Below are positions 1 through 11,869 of a stretch of DNA of 64,000 nucleotides, one piece after another; within the stretch, counting starts at the first letter, position 1; each line of letters starts with the position of its first letter. Origin of the DNA: Woeseiaceae bacterium (lineage in GTDB: Bacteria; Pseudomonadota; Gammaproteobacteria; Steroidobacterales; Woeseiaceae). The position numbers and the translations under genes are program-made. The DNA is taken from contig JAHEFE010000006.1 of the NCBI GenBank assembly GCA_024640365.1, positions 49,935-113,934 on the forward strand, in the 5' to 3' direction. The notes beneath the pieces were generated by a model. That model was given only the letters and a program-made list of their open reading frames with translations, was not told where the DNA came from and searched no databases.

Positions 1-2
1 AA

Positions 3-1826
3 TCAATTACGGTGCAGCTAATGCGCGGTGGCCAGACGCTGGATCAGAAAATAGTCGTACAGGATTTGCATGCGATAACTCCGGACAGCTATTTGGAGTT
101 TGGTGATGCGATCGTTAATAACCTCTCGTACCAGCAAGCCCGGCATTACAACCTCCCCATTCGCGGTATTTACGTCGCGAATCCAGGTTATGTTTTTTCA
201 CGTGCAGCCATACCGCGCGGAGCCGTAATCACGGAGGTCAACGGCGATACAATCGATAGCATTGATGATTTACAGCGTGTGCTCGCAGGGTTGGCTGATG
301 GAGATAGGGCTACCACCCGATTCATTACCCTGGAAGATTCGATTACCAGCGTTGTCCGCTCTGTAGAAATGGATCGTCGGTGGTTTCCTGCACATCGATG
401 TCGTCGGAATGACGTAACCGGTTTGTGGCCGTGTACGGACCTTGAGGCGGGGCCGCCGGCCAAAGCGCCGAAGGCTGGCAGCACCAGTTTTAGCAGCAAC
501 AGTGATCCAAGAGTACGTCGCCTTGCGCCATCTTTGGTTGTTGTGAATTTTGATTTGCCATACACGATCTCCGGTATAGCGGATCAACACTATTACGGTA
601 CCGGCGTGATTGTGGACGCGAAGAAGGGCCTGGTGCTCGTGGATCGCAACACTGTGCCAGTAGCAATGGGGGATGTCAGCATCACATTTGCGGGCTCCCT
701 GGAAGTTAAAGGCAAGGTTGAATTTGTTCATCCATTGCACAACCTTGCGATCGTTTCCTACGACCCGGCGCTAATCGGCGACACGCCAGTGCGTAATGTG
801 GAGTTCAATCTTGAGCCGCTGCTACCGGGCGATGATACCTGGGTGGTCGGACTGAAATATGATCATCGGCTGGTACATCAGGCTGCGATTGTCGCGTCTG
901 TGGATCCAGTCGTACTGCCGTTGTCGAATACGCTGCGTTTCCGTGATGCCAACCTTGAGGCAATTTCTCTGGTCACAGCTCCCGAAGTGGATGGTGTGCT
1001 AGCGGATCAAAAGGGGCGCGTACAGGCGCTGTGGTCGAGTTTTTCGTATCAAAACGGCGGTGGGCCAGGCCAGATTAACAGTGGCGTTCCGGCAGAGTTG
1101 ATTAAGGAATTTGTCGACATCGTGCGTACCGTCAAACCGATTTATTCTCTCGAGGCGGAATTTGATTACGCTCCACTATTCGCAGCCCGCAAACGAGGCA
1201 TGGATGAAGAGTGGTTGCGGAGGCTGGAGCAACACAATGAGGACAAGCGATCTGTCTTGAGTATCTCCCGCATAGTAGGGGGAAGTCCGGCCGAGGAACT
1301 ACTGCGCAATGGCGATATGCTGCTTGCTGTCGATGGCCAGGTAGTGACGTCATTCAGGGAACTTGAACGGGCAGTGCAGAAGCCAACTGTTAAGGTGACC
1401 GTTTGGCGGGACTCGGAAGCACTGCAACTAACTGTGGACACAGTTTCCCTGACGGGGCGCAGCATTGAACGGGCGGTCGTTTGGGCGGGTGCACTTTTGC
1501 AGGATCCTCATCGCGCTATAGCGGCCCAACGCGGCATTAAACCGGACGGCGTCTATGTTGCATTTTATAACTACGGATCTCCGGCAACACGTTATGGCCT
1601 GTGGGCCGGACGGCGTATTTCAGAAGTCGATGGAATACCAGTTCATGACCTGCAGTCTTTTGTCGATGCTGTTAAGGGTAAAGCCGACCAAACGTCGGTA
1701 AGACTCGCAACACTGGCATGGAATGGTGCCAAAGAAGTCATAACACTCAAGCTTGATAATCAATATTGGCCCGCCTATGAGATTGTCCTGACCGCAGACG
1801 GTTGGCAGCGCTTGGATATCGACTGA
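3..1826 (+). CDS. Large PDZ/HtrA-like (Nma111-type) protein, C-terminal part
   Basis: The reading frame is open to the left edge, so the true start lies outside the window; a GTG at 12 is only the first start codon visible. The fragment shows a PDZ-like segment (about residues 45-95), a trypsin-like domain (about 165-370), and two further PDZ-like segments (about 415-480 and 510-590). In the trypsin-like domain the catalytic positions look lost: DRNTV stands where HtrA proteins have the active-site His, and GQINSG stands at the usual GNSGG site. A degenerate second protease domain followed by PDZ repeats is the layout of yeast Nma111/Ynm3, so an active protease domain is expected upstream, outside the window. 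It is convergent with the next gene, with only 5 bases between them. The family is fairly sure; activity cannot be judged. Confidence 0.75.
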   Translation, partial: SITVQLMRGGQTLDQKIVVQDLHAITPDSYLEFGDAIVNNLSYQQARHYNLPIRGIYVANPGYVFSRAAIPRGAVITEVNGDTIDSIDDLQRVLAGLADGDRATTRFITLEDSITSVVRSVEMDRRWFPAHRCRRNDVTGLWPCTDLEAGPPAKAPKAGSTSFSSNSDPRVRRLAPSLVVVNFDLPYTISGIADQHYYGTGVIVDAKKGLVLVDRNTVPVAMGDVSITFAGSLEVKGKVEFVHPLHNLAIVSYDPALIGDTPVRNVEFNLEPLLPGDDTWVVGLKYDHRLVHQAAIVASVDPVVLPLSNTLRFRDANLEAISLVTAPEVDGVLADQKGRVQALWSSFSYQNGGGPGQINSGVPAELIKEFVDIVRTVKPIYSLEAEFDYAPLFAARKRGMDEEWLRRLEQHNEDKRSVLSISRIVGGSPAEELLRNGDMLLAVDGQVVTSFRELERAVQKPTVKVTVWRDSEALQLTVDTVSLTGRSIERAVVWAGALLQDPHRAIAAQRGIKPDGVYVAFYNYGSPATRYGLWAGRRISEVDGIPVHDLQSFVDAVKGKADQTSVRLATLAWNGAKEVITLKLDNQYWPAYEIVLTADGWQRLDID

Positions 1827-1831
1827 GCAGA

Positions 1832-3928
<2,097 letters not shown>

Positions 3929-4010
3929 CACAGTGGGCCACTTGCAAATCGGATCCTGACTATACCTCAACACCCCTCGCGATTGGCTGTGGCGATGGTA
4001 GACTAGGCCA

Positions 4011-4796
4011 ATGTTTACATATCCAGAATTCGATCCAGTTATTTTTGCCATCGGTATTTTTAAAGTCCGCTGGTATGGTCTGATGTACGTTATCGGTTTC
4101 ATACTGGCCTGGTGGCTGGCGCGTCGTCGTGCTGCGAAAGCATGGTCGCCGATTACCGTCGAACAGGTTGATGACCTGGTTTTTTACGCGATGCTCGGTG
4201 TCATCCTTGGTGGCCGCATTGGCTACACGTTGTTTTACGGCTTTAGCGAGCTGCTCAAGGATCCCTTGTACGTTTTTCGTATTACGGAAGGGGGCATGTC
4301 CTTTCACGGTGGATTGCTCGGCGTGCTGTTGGCAATGTGGTTATTTGCACGAAGGGTTGGCAAGAGACTCTGGGCCATAACTGACTTTATGGTGCCGCTG
4401 GTGCCGCTTGGGCTGGGTACGGGCAGGATCGGCAACTTTATTAACGGTGAGCTCTGGGGTAAACCCACTGATTTGCCGTGGGGGGTCTTGTATCGTGGCC
4501 AAGTGCTGCACCCATCGCAGCTCTATGAGGCATTGCTCGAGGGTTTGGTGTTGTTTTTGATTGTCTGGATTTATTCGGACAAGCAGCGTCCTTATATGGC
4601 TGTTTCCGGCATGTTCCTGCTTTTCTACGGCATCTTCCGCTTCCTTATAGAATTCGTCCGCGTTCCAGACGCGCAATTGAACTACCTGTTTTCCGGCTGG
4701 GTTACGATGGGACAAATATTGAGTGCACCCATGATCCTTGCAGGTGCATTGATGATTTACCTGGGATACTTCAGGTACGGTAAGCGCGGAGAGTAA
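4011..4796 (+). CDS. lgt: Prolipoprotein diacylglyceryl transferase
   Basis: Lgt transfers diacylglycerol from phosphatidylglycerol to the lipobox cysteine of prolipoproteins in the inner membrane. The 261 residues hold about seven hydrophobic segments and the Lgt signature GRIGNFINGELWG (about residues 143-155), with the essential Arg and Asn, plus the HGGLLG motif near residue 102. It is the first gene of a tight lgt-thyA-folA series (6 and 19 base gaps), an arrangement also found in other gammaproteobacteria. Putative substrates within the window are the lipoproteins LolB, RlpA and the glycine-zipper protein. Confidence 0.97.
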   Translation: MFTYPEFDPVIFAIGIFKVRWYGLMYVIGFILAWWLARRRAAKAWSPITVEQVDDLVFYAMLGVILGGRIGYTLFYGFSELLKDPLYVFRITEGGMSFHGGLLGVLLAMWLFARRVGKRLWAITDFMVPLVPLGLGTGRIGNFINGELWGKPTDLPWGVLYRGQVLHPSQLYEALLEGLVLFLIVWIYSDKQRPYMAVSGMFLLFYGIFRFLIEFVRVPDAQLNYLFSGWVTMGQILSAPMILAGALMIYLGYFRYGKRGE

Positions 4797-4802
4797 GAGC
4801 GT

Positions 4803-5597
4803 ATGCAGCAATATTTGGCGATGATGCGTCATGTGCGTGAGAACGGTGCCCGTAAGGAAGACCGCACCGGCACAGGTACGCTGAGTTCATTCGGTTACCA
4901 GATGCGTTTCGATCTTGCTGCTGGATTTCCGCTAGTAACCACCAAAAAACTACATCTGCGTTCGATAATTATCGAATTGCTGTGGTTTCTGCGTGGCGAA
5001 TCGAATATCCGATTTCTCAAGGAGAACGGTGTTTCAATTTGGGACGAGTGGGCCGATGAAAATGGCGAACTCGGTCCCGTTTACGGCGTGCAGTGGCGCG
5101 CCTGGCCAACTGCGAGCGGCGGCAAAGTTGACCAGATAACGGAAGTGATGCGACAGCTACGTGAGCAACCGGATTCGCGCCGAATCATCATTTCAGCGTG
5201 GAATGTTGGCGAAGTATCCAGGATGGCGTTGCCGCCGTGTCATTGCCTGGTCCAGTTTCACGTGGCCGATGGCAAATTGTCGTGCCAGTTGTATCAGCGC
5301 AGCGCCGATATTTTTCTGGGCGTGCCGTTTAACATTGCGTCGTATGCTTTGCTAACCCATATGGTTGCCCAGCAAGCCGATCTCAAGGTCGGTGATTTCA
5401 TCTGGACAGGTGGCGATTGCCACTTGTATCTGAACCACCTAAATCAGGCTGATGAGCAACTTGGCAGAACACCATTACCATTGCCGCAACTGAAAATCAG
5501 TCGCCGGCCCGCCAGCATTTTCGACTTCGAGTTTGACGATTTTGAGATTGTTGATTACCAAAGTCATCCACACATAAAAGCAGCGGTTTCCGTTTAG
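4803..5597 (+). CDS. thyA: Thymidylate synthase
   Basis: Converts dUMP to dTMP using 5,10-methylene-tetrahydrofolate and releases dihydrofolate. The length, 264 residues, equals that of E. coli ThyA, and the nucleophile is Cys146 in [10 protein letters not shown], followed by the dUMP-binding QRSAD segment. The ATG is preceded by GGAG at a normal distance. It is coupled to folA downstream, which reduces the dihydrofolate it makes. Confidence 0.98.
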   Translation: MQQYLAMMRHVRENGARKEDRTGTGTLSSFGYQMRFDLAAGFPLVTTKKLHLRSIIIELLWFLRGESNIRFLKENGVSIWDEWADENGELGPVYGVQWRAWPTASGGKVDQITEVMRQLREQPDSRRIIISAWNVGEVSRMALPPCHCLVQFHVADGKLSCQLYQRSADIFLGVPFNIASYALLTHMVAQQADLKVGDFIWTGGDCHLYLNHLNQADEQLGRTPLPLPQLKISRRPASIFDFEFDDFEIVDYQSHPHIKAAVSV

Positions 5598-5616
5598 CCT
5601 GGGTGTCGGGAGCATA

Positions 5617-6102
5617 ATGAAAATAAGCATTATCGTTGCTGCCGCAGCGAACAACGTCATCGGCAGAGACAATGGCATGCCGTGGCATTTGCCCGAAGAT
5701 TTGCGTCGCTTCAAAGCGTTAACCACTGGTAAGCCGATCTTGATGGGTAGAAAAACTCACCAGTCCATCGGCAAGGCCTTGCCAGATCGCCGCAATATCA
5801 TTCTTAGCCGCGATCTTTCGTTTACCGCCGATGGATGTGATGTAGTTGCATCAATTGACGAAGCGTTGGACCTGGTCGCTGGTGAAAAGGAACTAATGGT
5901 GATCGGTGGCAATGCCGTCTACGACAAGCTGTTTCCACAGACGCAACGGGTTTATCTGACCCGGATTCACAGCATTATCGAAGGGGATACCCTGTTTCCC
6001 GAGCTCAAAAATAGTGACTGGCAGCTCGTCGAGCGTGAGGACTTTTTGGCGAACGACCAGCGCGAGTATTCGTTCAGCTTCCTGGTTCTCGATCGCAGAT
6101 AA
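5617..6102 (+). CDS. folA: Dihydrofolate reductase
   Basis: Reduces dihydrofolate to tetrahydrofolate with NADPH. At 161 residues it has chromosomal DHFR length, with the substrate-site motif MPWHLPEDL (about residues 20-28) and the NADPH-binding GRKTHQSIG segment. GGGAG precedes the ATG. Its stop codon abuts the stop codon of convergent kynU (6102/6103), so there is no room for a separate terminator between them. Confidence 0.97.
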   Translation: MKISIIVAAAANNVIGRDNGMPWHLPEDLRRFKALTTGKPILMGRKTHQSIGKALPDRRNIILSRDLSFTADGCDVVASIDEALDLVAGEKELMVIGGNAVYDKLFPQTQRVYLTRIHSIIEGDTLFPELKNSDWQLVEREDFLANDQREYSFSFLVLDRR

Positions 6103-7380
6103 CTATCTCTGCTTTTCGATTGCGAGGGCAAGGCGCTCCGCGAATTGATGAACATCCGCAAAGCTGTTGTACAAAGGAACCGGCGCGACTCGCATAACGT
6201 CAGGCTCGCGCCAATCAATGATGACATTCATATCGCCGAGGCGCTCAAACAATTGTTTGCCGTCGATGTCCGGGTTGGCGACCATCAGCGACAGCTGGCA
6301 GCCACGTGCAGTGCGTGGCGTGATTGAGCGCAGCCGATCGTCGAACTTTGCAGCGAGCAATTCTTCCAGGTAATTCGTCAGCATCTTCGACTTTTCCCGT
6401 AATTGAACGATGCCTGCCTGCTTAAAAATTTCGAGCGAAGCGATGACCGGTGCGAGGGCAAGAATAGGGGGATTGCTCAGTTGCCATGCCTCCATACCCG
6501 GTGCGGGCGAAAACTCACGGCCCATGCGGAATCTGCTGGATTCGTCATTGCCCCACCAGCCAAGCAATTGTGACTGTGTCCGGGTTATCAAGTGACGCTC
6601 ATGAACAAACGCGCCGCCAACAGCTCCGGGACCGCCATTCAGGTACTTGTAGCTACACCAGGCAGCAAAATCCGCGCCCGAATCGTGTAGTTTTATCGGT
6701 ACATTACCGATGGAGTGGGCGAGGTCAATACCGACTATGCAACCGTGCTTTTTGCCGAGTCGACATATTTCGCTGATGTCTAAAAGCTCGCCGCTGTAGT
6801 ACTGAACGCCCGGCAGCAGAATCAGCGAGATATGGGAACCGTGTTGCTCGAGTAATTGCTGCAAGTCTTCGAGGTGCAAGCGTTGCGTGGATGGCCGTGG
6901 CGCCCACTCCAGTAGATTGTCATCAACTACCAGTCCACGGGAACGAATTTGCGAGGCAACCGCGAAACGATCCGAGGGAAATGCTGTCGATTCGATGAGG
7001 ATTTTTTGGCGATCATTGCTAGGCCGGTAAAATGCCGACAGCAACAGGTGTAGGTTTACAGTCAGCGTGTTCATGGCAATGACTTCGGCTGGCTGACTTC
7101 CGGTAAGCTCCGCAAGAGATTCTGTTGCCAGGCGATGGTAAGCAGTCCACGGACGTTCGCCATGAAAATGGCCACGCACAGCATATTTTTGCCAAGCATC
7201 AAGTACTTCATTGACGTAGTTGATGGCGTTTTTGGGTTGCAAGCCGAGTGAGTTACCACATAAGTAAACCGGATCTATCGAGTCGTAAGTCTCTGGCTGA
7301 TTGAACTGCTGGCGAAAAGTTTTCAAGGGATCCGCGTGATCCAGCTTATCGGCAAATTCCCGGCTACCGTCAATGCTCAT
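6103..7380 (-). CDS. kynU: Kynureninase
   Basis: A PLP enzyme that hydrolyses kynurenine (or 3-hydroxykynurenine) to anthranilate (or 3-hydroxyanthranilate) plus alanine. The 425 residues include the N-terminal YLCGNSLGL segment typical of kynureninases and the PLP lysine motif CSYKYLNGGPG. No other kynurenine-pathway gene is visible in the window, so it may serve tryptophan degradation or kynurenine-route NAD synthesis with genes elsewhere. Its start overlaps the end of apaH by 11 bases, suggesting cotranscription after apaH. Confidence 0.95.
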   Translation of the reverse strand: MSIDGSREFADKLDHADPLKTFRQQFNQPETYDSIDPVYLCGNSLGLQPKNAINYVNEVLDAWQKYAVRGHFHGERPWTAYHRLATESLAELTGSQPAEVIAMNTLTVNLHLLLSAFYRPSNDRQKILIESTAFPSDRFAVASQIRSRGLVVDDNLLEWAPRPSTQRLHLEDLQQLLEQHGSHISLILLPGVQYYSGELLDISEICRLGKKHGCIVGIDLAHSIGNVPIKLHDSGADFAAWCSYKYLNGGPGAVGGAFVHERHLITRTQSQLLGWWGNDESSRFRMGREFSPAPGMEAWQLSNPPILALAPVIASLEIFKQAGIVQLREKSKMLTNYLEELLAAKFDDRLRSITPRTARGCQLSLMVANPDIDGKQLFERLGDMNVIIDWREPDVMRVAPVPLYNSFADVHQFAERLALAIEKQR

Positions 7381-8227
7381 GGCTGGCCTCTTGTTCGCAA
7401 TCGATACTGCACCGCACCTGGGTCAGATCGGGTTCGCCGTCCAGTCGGACAGCGGTTAGTTGCCGGCCCCAGACACATCCGGTGTCTATAGCCATGAGTC
7501 GGGGTTCGAGTAACAATCCGAGGGCAGACCAGTGGCCAAAGACAATACGACTTGTTTGCCATTGGGCAGACGGCGCCCTGAACCATGGAATCAGATGCGG
7601 CGGCGCGGACTCTAGCGTGCCTTTGTACGAAAACTCGAAATGGCCGTCTGGCGTTATCATCCTGGCCCGAGTGAGGCAATTAACGATAAAACGTGTGCGC
7701 GCAATTCCAACCAGGGAGTCGCTCCAGCGGTCGGGCTGATCGTCATACATGTGCGTAAAAAAATCTTCGCTGGAAATGTCGCTGGAATCGCTGCGCAGCA
7801 TGGCTTCGACCTCCTTCGCGTACTTCAGGGTTGATTTGCTGTCCCATGACGGATCAACACCTGCATGCACCAAGAGGGTATTCAGGCCTTCATCAAAATG
7901 CGCAAGTGGTCGCCCGCGCAGCCAGTCGAGCAAATCTTTACTGTCCTCGGCTTGCAAAATTTCGTTAAGGCCATCGTTGCTTCGTGCCGCATGTTGGGCC
8001 TGGCTGGAAATTGCGAGCAGGTGTAGATCATGATTGCCTAGCACTGTGATCACCGAGTCGCCCAGGTCACGGACATAGCGCAGGGTCTCCAGGGAGTCGG
8101 GGCCGCGATTAACCAAGTCTCCGGTTAACCAAAGGCGGTCTTCCGCAGGATCGAAATTGATTTGTTTCAGCAAGTTTTGAAAGGGTCTCAAGCATCCCTG
8201 GATATCACCGATTGCATAAATAGCCAT
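7370..8227 (-). CDS. apaH: Bis(5'-nucleosyl)-tetraphosphatase, symmetrical
   Basis: Hydrolyses Ap4A to two ADP. The metallophosphatase motifs are in order: GD (residues 7-8), GDLVNRG (36-42) and GNHD (64-67). Length is 285 residues. It follows apaG in the conserved lptD-surA-pdxA-rsmA-apaG-apaH order. Confidence 0.97.
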   Translation of the reverse strand: MAIYAIGDIQGCLRPFQNLLKQINFDPAEDRLWLTGDLVNRGPDSLETLRYVRDLGDSVITVLGNHDLHLLAISSQAQHAARSNDGLNEILQAEDSKDLLDWLRGRPLAHFDEGLNTLLVHAGVDPSWDSKSTLKYAKEVEAMLRSDSSDISSEDFFTHMYDDQPDRWSDSLVGIARTRFIVNCLTRARMITPDGHFEFSYKGTLESAPPHLIPWFRAPSAQWQTSRIVFGHWSALGLLLEPRLMAIDTGCVWGRQLTAVRLDGEPDLTQVRCSIDCEQEASHEH

Positions 8228-8281
8228 GCGTGCAACCCTGCCGTAGTTTCAAATGAAGATCAGAACTTGCCCCGCACGACT

Positions 8282-8662
8282 CTATTGCAACACCCCTGGT
8301 ACCGCTAATGTAAATGGGCTAATTGCCGCACTAAAATGATCGCCATTATCGGTAATCATTTGATAGCTGCCTTGCATCGCGCCCACCGGAGTTGCGATTA
8401 CTGCGCCACTGGAGTAACGAAATGATTCCCCCGGATTTAGGTGTGGCTGTTCACCGACGACGCCGTCACCAGTGACTTCCTGAACTTTGCCATTAGCATC
8501 TGTAATCAGCCAGTGGCGAGTCATTAGCTTGGCTGCTTTTACGCCTTTATTGGCAATTGTAATGGTGTACGCAAAAACGTAACGATCGCTGTCAGGTTCG
8601 GACTGTTCACTGACATAATCAGTGACGACCTTTATGCGAATGTCGTTGTCAGGGTTGTTCAT
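8282..8662 (-). CDS. apaG: ApaG (CorD) protein
   Basis: A 126-residue single-domain protein with the ApaG immunoglobulin-like beta fold: the YTITIANKG strand, RHWLITDANG, and the GVVGEQPHLNPGESFRYSSG region. Salmonella CorD is linked to cobalt and magnesium handling; the biochemical role is unclear. It lies between rsmA and apaH as in E. coli, with a 60-base gap after rsmA. Confidence 0.96.
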   Translation of the reverse strand: MNNPDNDIRIKVVTDYVSEQSEPDSDRYVFAYTITIANKGVKAAKLMTRHWLITDANGKVQEVTGDGVVGEQPHLNPGESFRYSSGAVIATPVGAMQGSYQMITDNGDHFSAAISPFTLAVPGVLQ

Positions 8663-8722
8663 AAATTAAAGTCGGTGAGAAAAGTTGGAGTTATTCTAAC
8701 GCATGCGAGCGGGCAGTGTCCG

Positions 8723-9502
8723 TTAGGAATCTCGTGCAACCAGGATGTTAGCGAGATTGACCCAGCTCGCAATTGCGATTTGTTCCGGCCTGCAACTCGG
8801 ATCGATCCCTGCAGCAACCAGTTCGGCTTCGTCGAAGTTGTTTTTCAGCGCATTGCGTAGGGTCTTGCGTCGTTGGCTGAAAGCTTCTGCTACCAACTGA
8901 CTGAGGCGTCCGGTATCCGCGATATGCGGAGCGTCAGCACCGCGTGGCCACAATCTAACGACCGCTGACACAACTTTAGGTGGGGGGTCGAATGCTTCGG
9001 GAGGGACGTCGAAAAGTGGTTGCACGTGCATAAAGCAACCGAGCATGATGCTTAGTCGCCCATAAGCTTTCGTGCCAGGCTCCGCTGCCATGCGATTCAC
9101 CACTTCTTTTTGTAGCATGAAATGCATATCTAGGATGGCATGCCGATGCTCGATCAAATGGAACAGCAGTGGTGTCGAAATATTGTAGGGAAGATTGCCG
9201 GTGATTCGCAGATCAGAACCGAGGCTCGAAAAATCGAATTGCAGCGCATCTGCCGAATGGATGGTTACTGATTCTTGTGCCGCGAATTTCTTTTGTAATG
9301 ATGTAATGAGATCGCGGTCGAGCTCCACGGCGTGCAAATGCCCAGCATTGCGCGCAAGCGGCGTGGTCAGCACGCCTTCGCCAGGACCTATTTCCACAAC
9401 AGTGTCCGTGGTTTGCGGTGCTATCGCATTCACAATATCCGCAATGACGGAACTGTCGCGCAAAAAGTGCTGCCCAAATCGCTTACGTTGTCGATGCGCC
9501 AT
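8723..9502 (-). CDS. rsmA: 16S rRNA (adenine1518/1519-N6)-dimethyltransferase
   Basis: KsgA/RsmA dimethylates two adjacent adenines in the 3'-terminal hairpin of 16S rRNA with SAM. The 259 residues begin with RKRFGQHFL, followed by the SAM motif VEIGPGEG (about 36-43) and the catalytic NLPYNIS motif (about 103). It is almost contiguous with pdxA (one base between the frames). Confidence 0.98.
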   Translation of the reverse strand: MAHRQRKRFGQHFLRDSSVIADIVNAIAPQTTDTVVEIGPGEGVLTTPLARNAGHLHAVELDRDLITSLQKKFAAQESVTIHSADALQFDFSSLGSDLRITGNLPYNISTPLLFHLIEHRHAILDMHFMLQKEVVNRMAAEPGTKAYGRLSIMLGCFMHVQPLFDVPPEAFDPPPKVVSAVVRLWPRGADAPHIADTGRLSQLVAEAFSQRRKTLRNALKNNFDEAELVAAGIDPSCRPEQIAIASWVNLANILVARDS

Positions 9503-9503
9503 A

Positions 9504-10487
9504 TCAGTGCTGTGCTAAATCGAACGCCAGGTGCACCGCGGCTACCAGGCTGCCAGCGTCAGCCTTGCCGGTCCCCGCGATATCGAGTGCCGTACCATGG
9601 TCGACGGAGGTACGTACTATCGGCAATCCCAGAGTGACATTTATAGCCTCACCAAATCCGGCATATTTAAGTACCGGGAGTCCCTGATCGTGATACATCG
9701 CCAGTACCGCGTCGGCGTGTCCTGCATTTGGCGTGAATGCCGTATCGGCAGGAAGCGGGCCGTGTAGCTGCAGACCTAGTTGTCGCAGACGCTCAATAAC
9801 AGGCGCAATCACTTCCTGTTCTTCAGTACCCAGATGTCCGCCTTCGCCGGCGTGCGGATTTAGCCCGCAAACTATAATTCGCGGATTGCTGATCCCGAAT
9901 TTTTTGACGAGATCAGCGTGCAGAATTTCAATGACGGCGGTGAGTCTTTTTTGCGTGATGTAGTCCGGAACTGCTCGCAATGGCAAGTGGGTACTTACCA
10001 GGGCTACTCGCAGACTACCGGCCACGAGCATCATTACCGGCATGGCGCTTCGTGTCTCTTTGGCAAGAAATTCCGTGTGCCCGGTAAAGACGATGCCAGC
10101 GTCATTAATGATGCTTTTTTGCATCGGTCCTGTCACGAGGCCGGCGAATTCACCGTGCTGACAGCCTTTGATTGCCCGCGCGAGACCGTCAAGCAGCGTT
10201 TGCGCGTTTTCAGCGACGGGTTTTCCGCAAACGGTTGGGTCGGGTAATGGCTGATCAAGTACGACCAACTGATCGGCATGGTGCTTGATCGACTGGTCGG
10301 GCGAGTAGCTGATAAATTCAATGGCCAGTCCAAGTTTGCTGGCACGTGATTTGAGCACGCGTACGTCAGTGCTGACGACAATGCTTGGCAAGTTTGTTTG
10401 GGTTGCGAGTTGCAAGCAGATATCGGGACCAATTCCCGCCGGCTCGCCGGCGGTAATTATCAGGGGTTTCTGCGCGCTGGATTGCAT
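9504..10487 (-). CDS. pdxA: 4-hydroxythreonine-4-phosphate dehydrogenase
   Basis: NAD-dependent oxidation of 4-phosphohydroxy-threonine in the DXP-dependent pyridoxal phosphate pathway. The 327 residues show TAGEPAGIGPD at the N-terminus, the GHTEFLA metal/substrate segment and the C-terminal YHDQGLPVLKY and VRTSVDHGTA motifs. It lies between surA and rsmA in the conserved order. Confidence 0.98.
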   Translation of the reverse strand: MQSSAQKPLIITAGEPAGIGPDICLQLATQTNLPSIVVSTDVRVLKSRASKLGLAIEFISYSPDQSIKHHADQLVVLDQPLPDPTVCGKPVAENAQTLLDGLARAIKGCQHGEFAGLVTGPMQKSIINDAGIVFTGHTEFLAKETRSAMPVMMLVAGSLRVALVSTHLPLRAVPDYITQKRLTAVIEILHADLVKKFGISNPRIIVCGLNPHAGEGGHLGTEEQEVIAPVIERLRQLGLQLHGPLPADTAFTPNAGHADAVLAMYHDQGLPVLKYAGFGEAINVTLGLPIVRTSVDHGTALDIAGTGKADAGSLVAAVHLAFDLAQH

Positions 10488-10528
10488 GATCAGTTACCGA
10501 CACACTTGCCGTGTGCTGCGGCGTCCCA

Positions 10529-11863
10529 TCACATACGCGTTTCGACGAATGCTTCGTCCCGCAAACGTCTTACCCAAAGGTCTGTTTCTTCGGCCACCTT
10601 GCTGTTACGAATTTGCTGAGCACAACGGTCTTCTTTCAGGTCTTCCGTGTTGTCATAAATACGCCGGTCCGTGACTTCCAAAATATGCCAGCCGAAGCGC
10701 GACTTGAAGGGTTCGCTTACTTTGCCGATTTCCATGGCTTCCGCCACCTTTTCGAATTCCGGTACGAAAAGGCCTGGACTGGTCCAGCCCATATCGCCAC
10801 CGCTATTAGCTGAACCGGGATCGTCGGAAAGTATTTTGGCGACCTCGCCAAAGTCTTCGCCTTCATTAATTCGATTTATCGCATCGCGCAATTTTTGCTG
10901 AGCAGTCTCATCATCAATGATTTCATTGGGTGTGATGAGAATGTGGCGGATCTTCATTTGTGCCACTTCACTGTGTTTGTTGGCGCTGCGCATGTCATTC
11001 ACTTTGACAATATGAAATCCGCTGGGCGTCCGCACTGGCTCTGAAATATCCCCGGCACCCAGTGGGGCAACGATGCTGGCAAAAATAGACGGTAACTGGT
11101 CCCCTTTGCGCCAGCCTATTTTGCCGCCTTCAAGGCTCGTTTCGCTGTCTGAGTAGCGTACAGCCATCTCGCCGAAGTCAGCGCCGCCTTTCAGTAATTT
11201 GGAGACTTCTGCGGCCTTCTTTTCTGTGGCGGTAATTTCTTCTGGCGTTGCTGATTCAGATAACGAAATCAGAATATGAGAAAGATCGTATTCTGAATTA
11301 ATAACCGTATTATTTTTGATTTCCGCGAGACACTGCTTAATCTCTCTAGGCGTCACAGAAATGTGACCGATCACTTCAATACGACGCAACTGTTCGAGAA
11401 TCATTTGTTCCCGCATTTCATCGCGGTACGCTTGATAGGAAATACCTTGCGAGGCCAATTCAGCGGGCAGTGATTCAAAAGCAACTCCATTTCGAGTGGC
11501 AACCTCTGCGATTGCCTGATTAAGAACCTGGTCGGAAATCTGCACTCCGTAGCGTTCTGCTAGCTGCAATTGAATGCGCGTAATGATGAGTCTTTCAAGG
11601 ACTTGTTCCTGGAGCACATCCGGTGGCGGTAGTTGTAAACCTTGTTCCTGGGCACGAGCGACAATAGTCGCTGTTTGTTCTGCCAATTCGCTTTTCAGGA
11701 CGACGCCTTCATCGACTACGGCGGCGACGCCATCTACAAATTCTCCTGTGGTCGAGAGCTCATTTGTTGCAGTCGAGGGTTCCTCTGCCGCAGTCGAAAT
11801 GCTGCTCGCGCCTAATAGGGTGATTGCGCTACCAAGAAGTGCCAAGTGTTTCAAATTATTCAT
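10529..11863 (-). CDS. surA: Periplasmic chaperone / peptidyl-prolyl isomerase SurA
   Basis: SurA escorts outer-membrane proteins, including LptD, to the BAM complex. The 444 residues have an N-terminal signal sequence ending near STAAEE, a SurA N-domain (about 40-170), and two parvulin domains, near 190-285 and 310-405, each with the ARGSDSETS-like/LSDDPGS pattern and a GFHIVKV or GWHILEV strand. It starts six bases after the lptD stop, so co-expression with its client is likely. Confidence 0.97.
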   Translation of the reverse strand: MNNLKHLALLGSAITLLGASSISTAAEEPSTATNELSTTGEFVDGVAAVVDEGVVLKSELAEQTATIVARAQEQGLQLPPPDVLQEQVLERLIITRIQLQLAERYGVQISDQVLNQAIAEVATRNGVAFESLPAELASQGISYQAYRDEMREQMILEQLRRIEVIGHISVTPREIKQCLAEIKNNTVINSEYDLSHILISLSESATPEEITATEKKAAEVSKLLKGGADFGEMAVRYSDSETSLEGGKIGWRKGDQLPSIFASIVAPLGAGDISEPVRTPSGFHIVKVNDMRSANKHSEVAQMKIRHILITPNEIIDDETAQQKLRDAINRINEGEDFGEVAKILSDDPGSANSGGDMGWTSPGLFVPEFEKVAEAMEIGKVSEPFKSRFGWHILEVTDRRIYDNTEDLKEDRCAQQIRNSKVAEETDLWVRRLRDEAFVETRM

Positions 11864-11869
11864 AAATTT

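Noticed and set aside
9332..9637. Plus-strand frames across rsmA/pdxA and similar frames opposite other conserved genes
   Set aside because: They are shadows of well-supported genes on the other strand, with no recognisable domain and no ribosome site.
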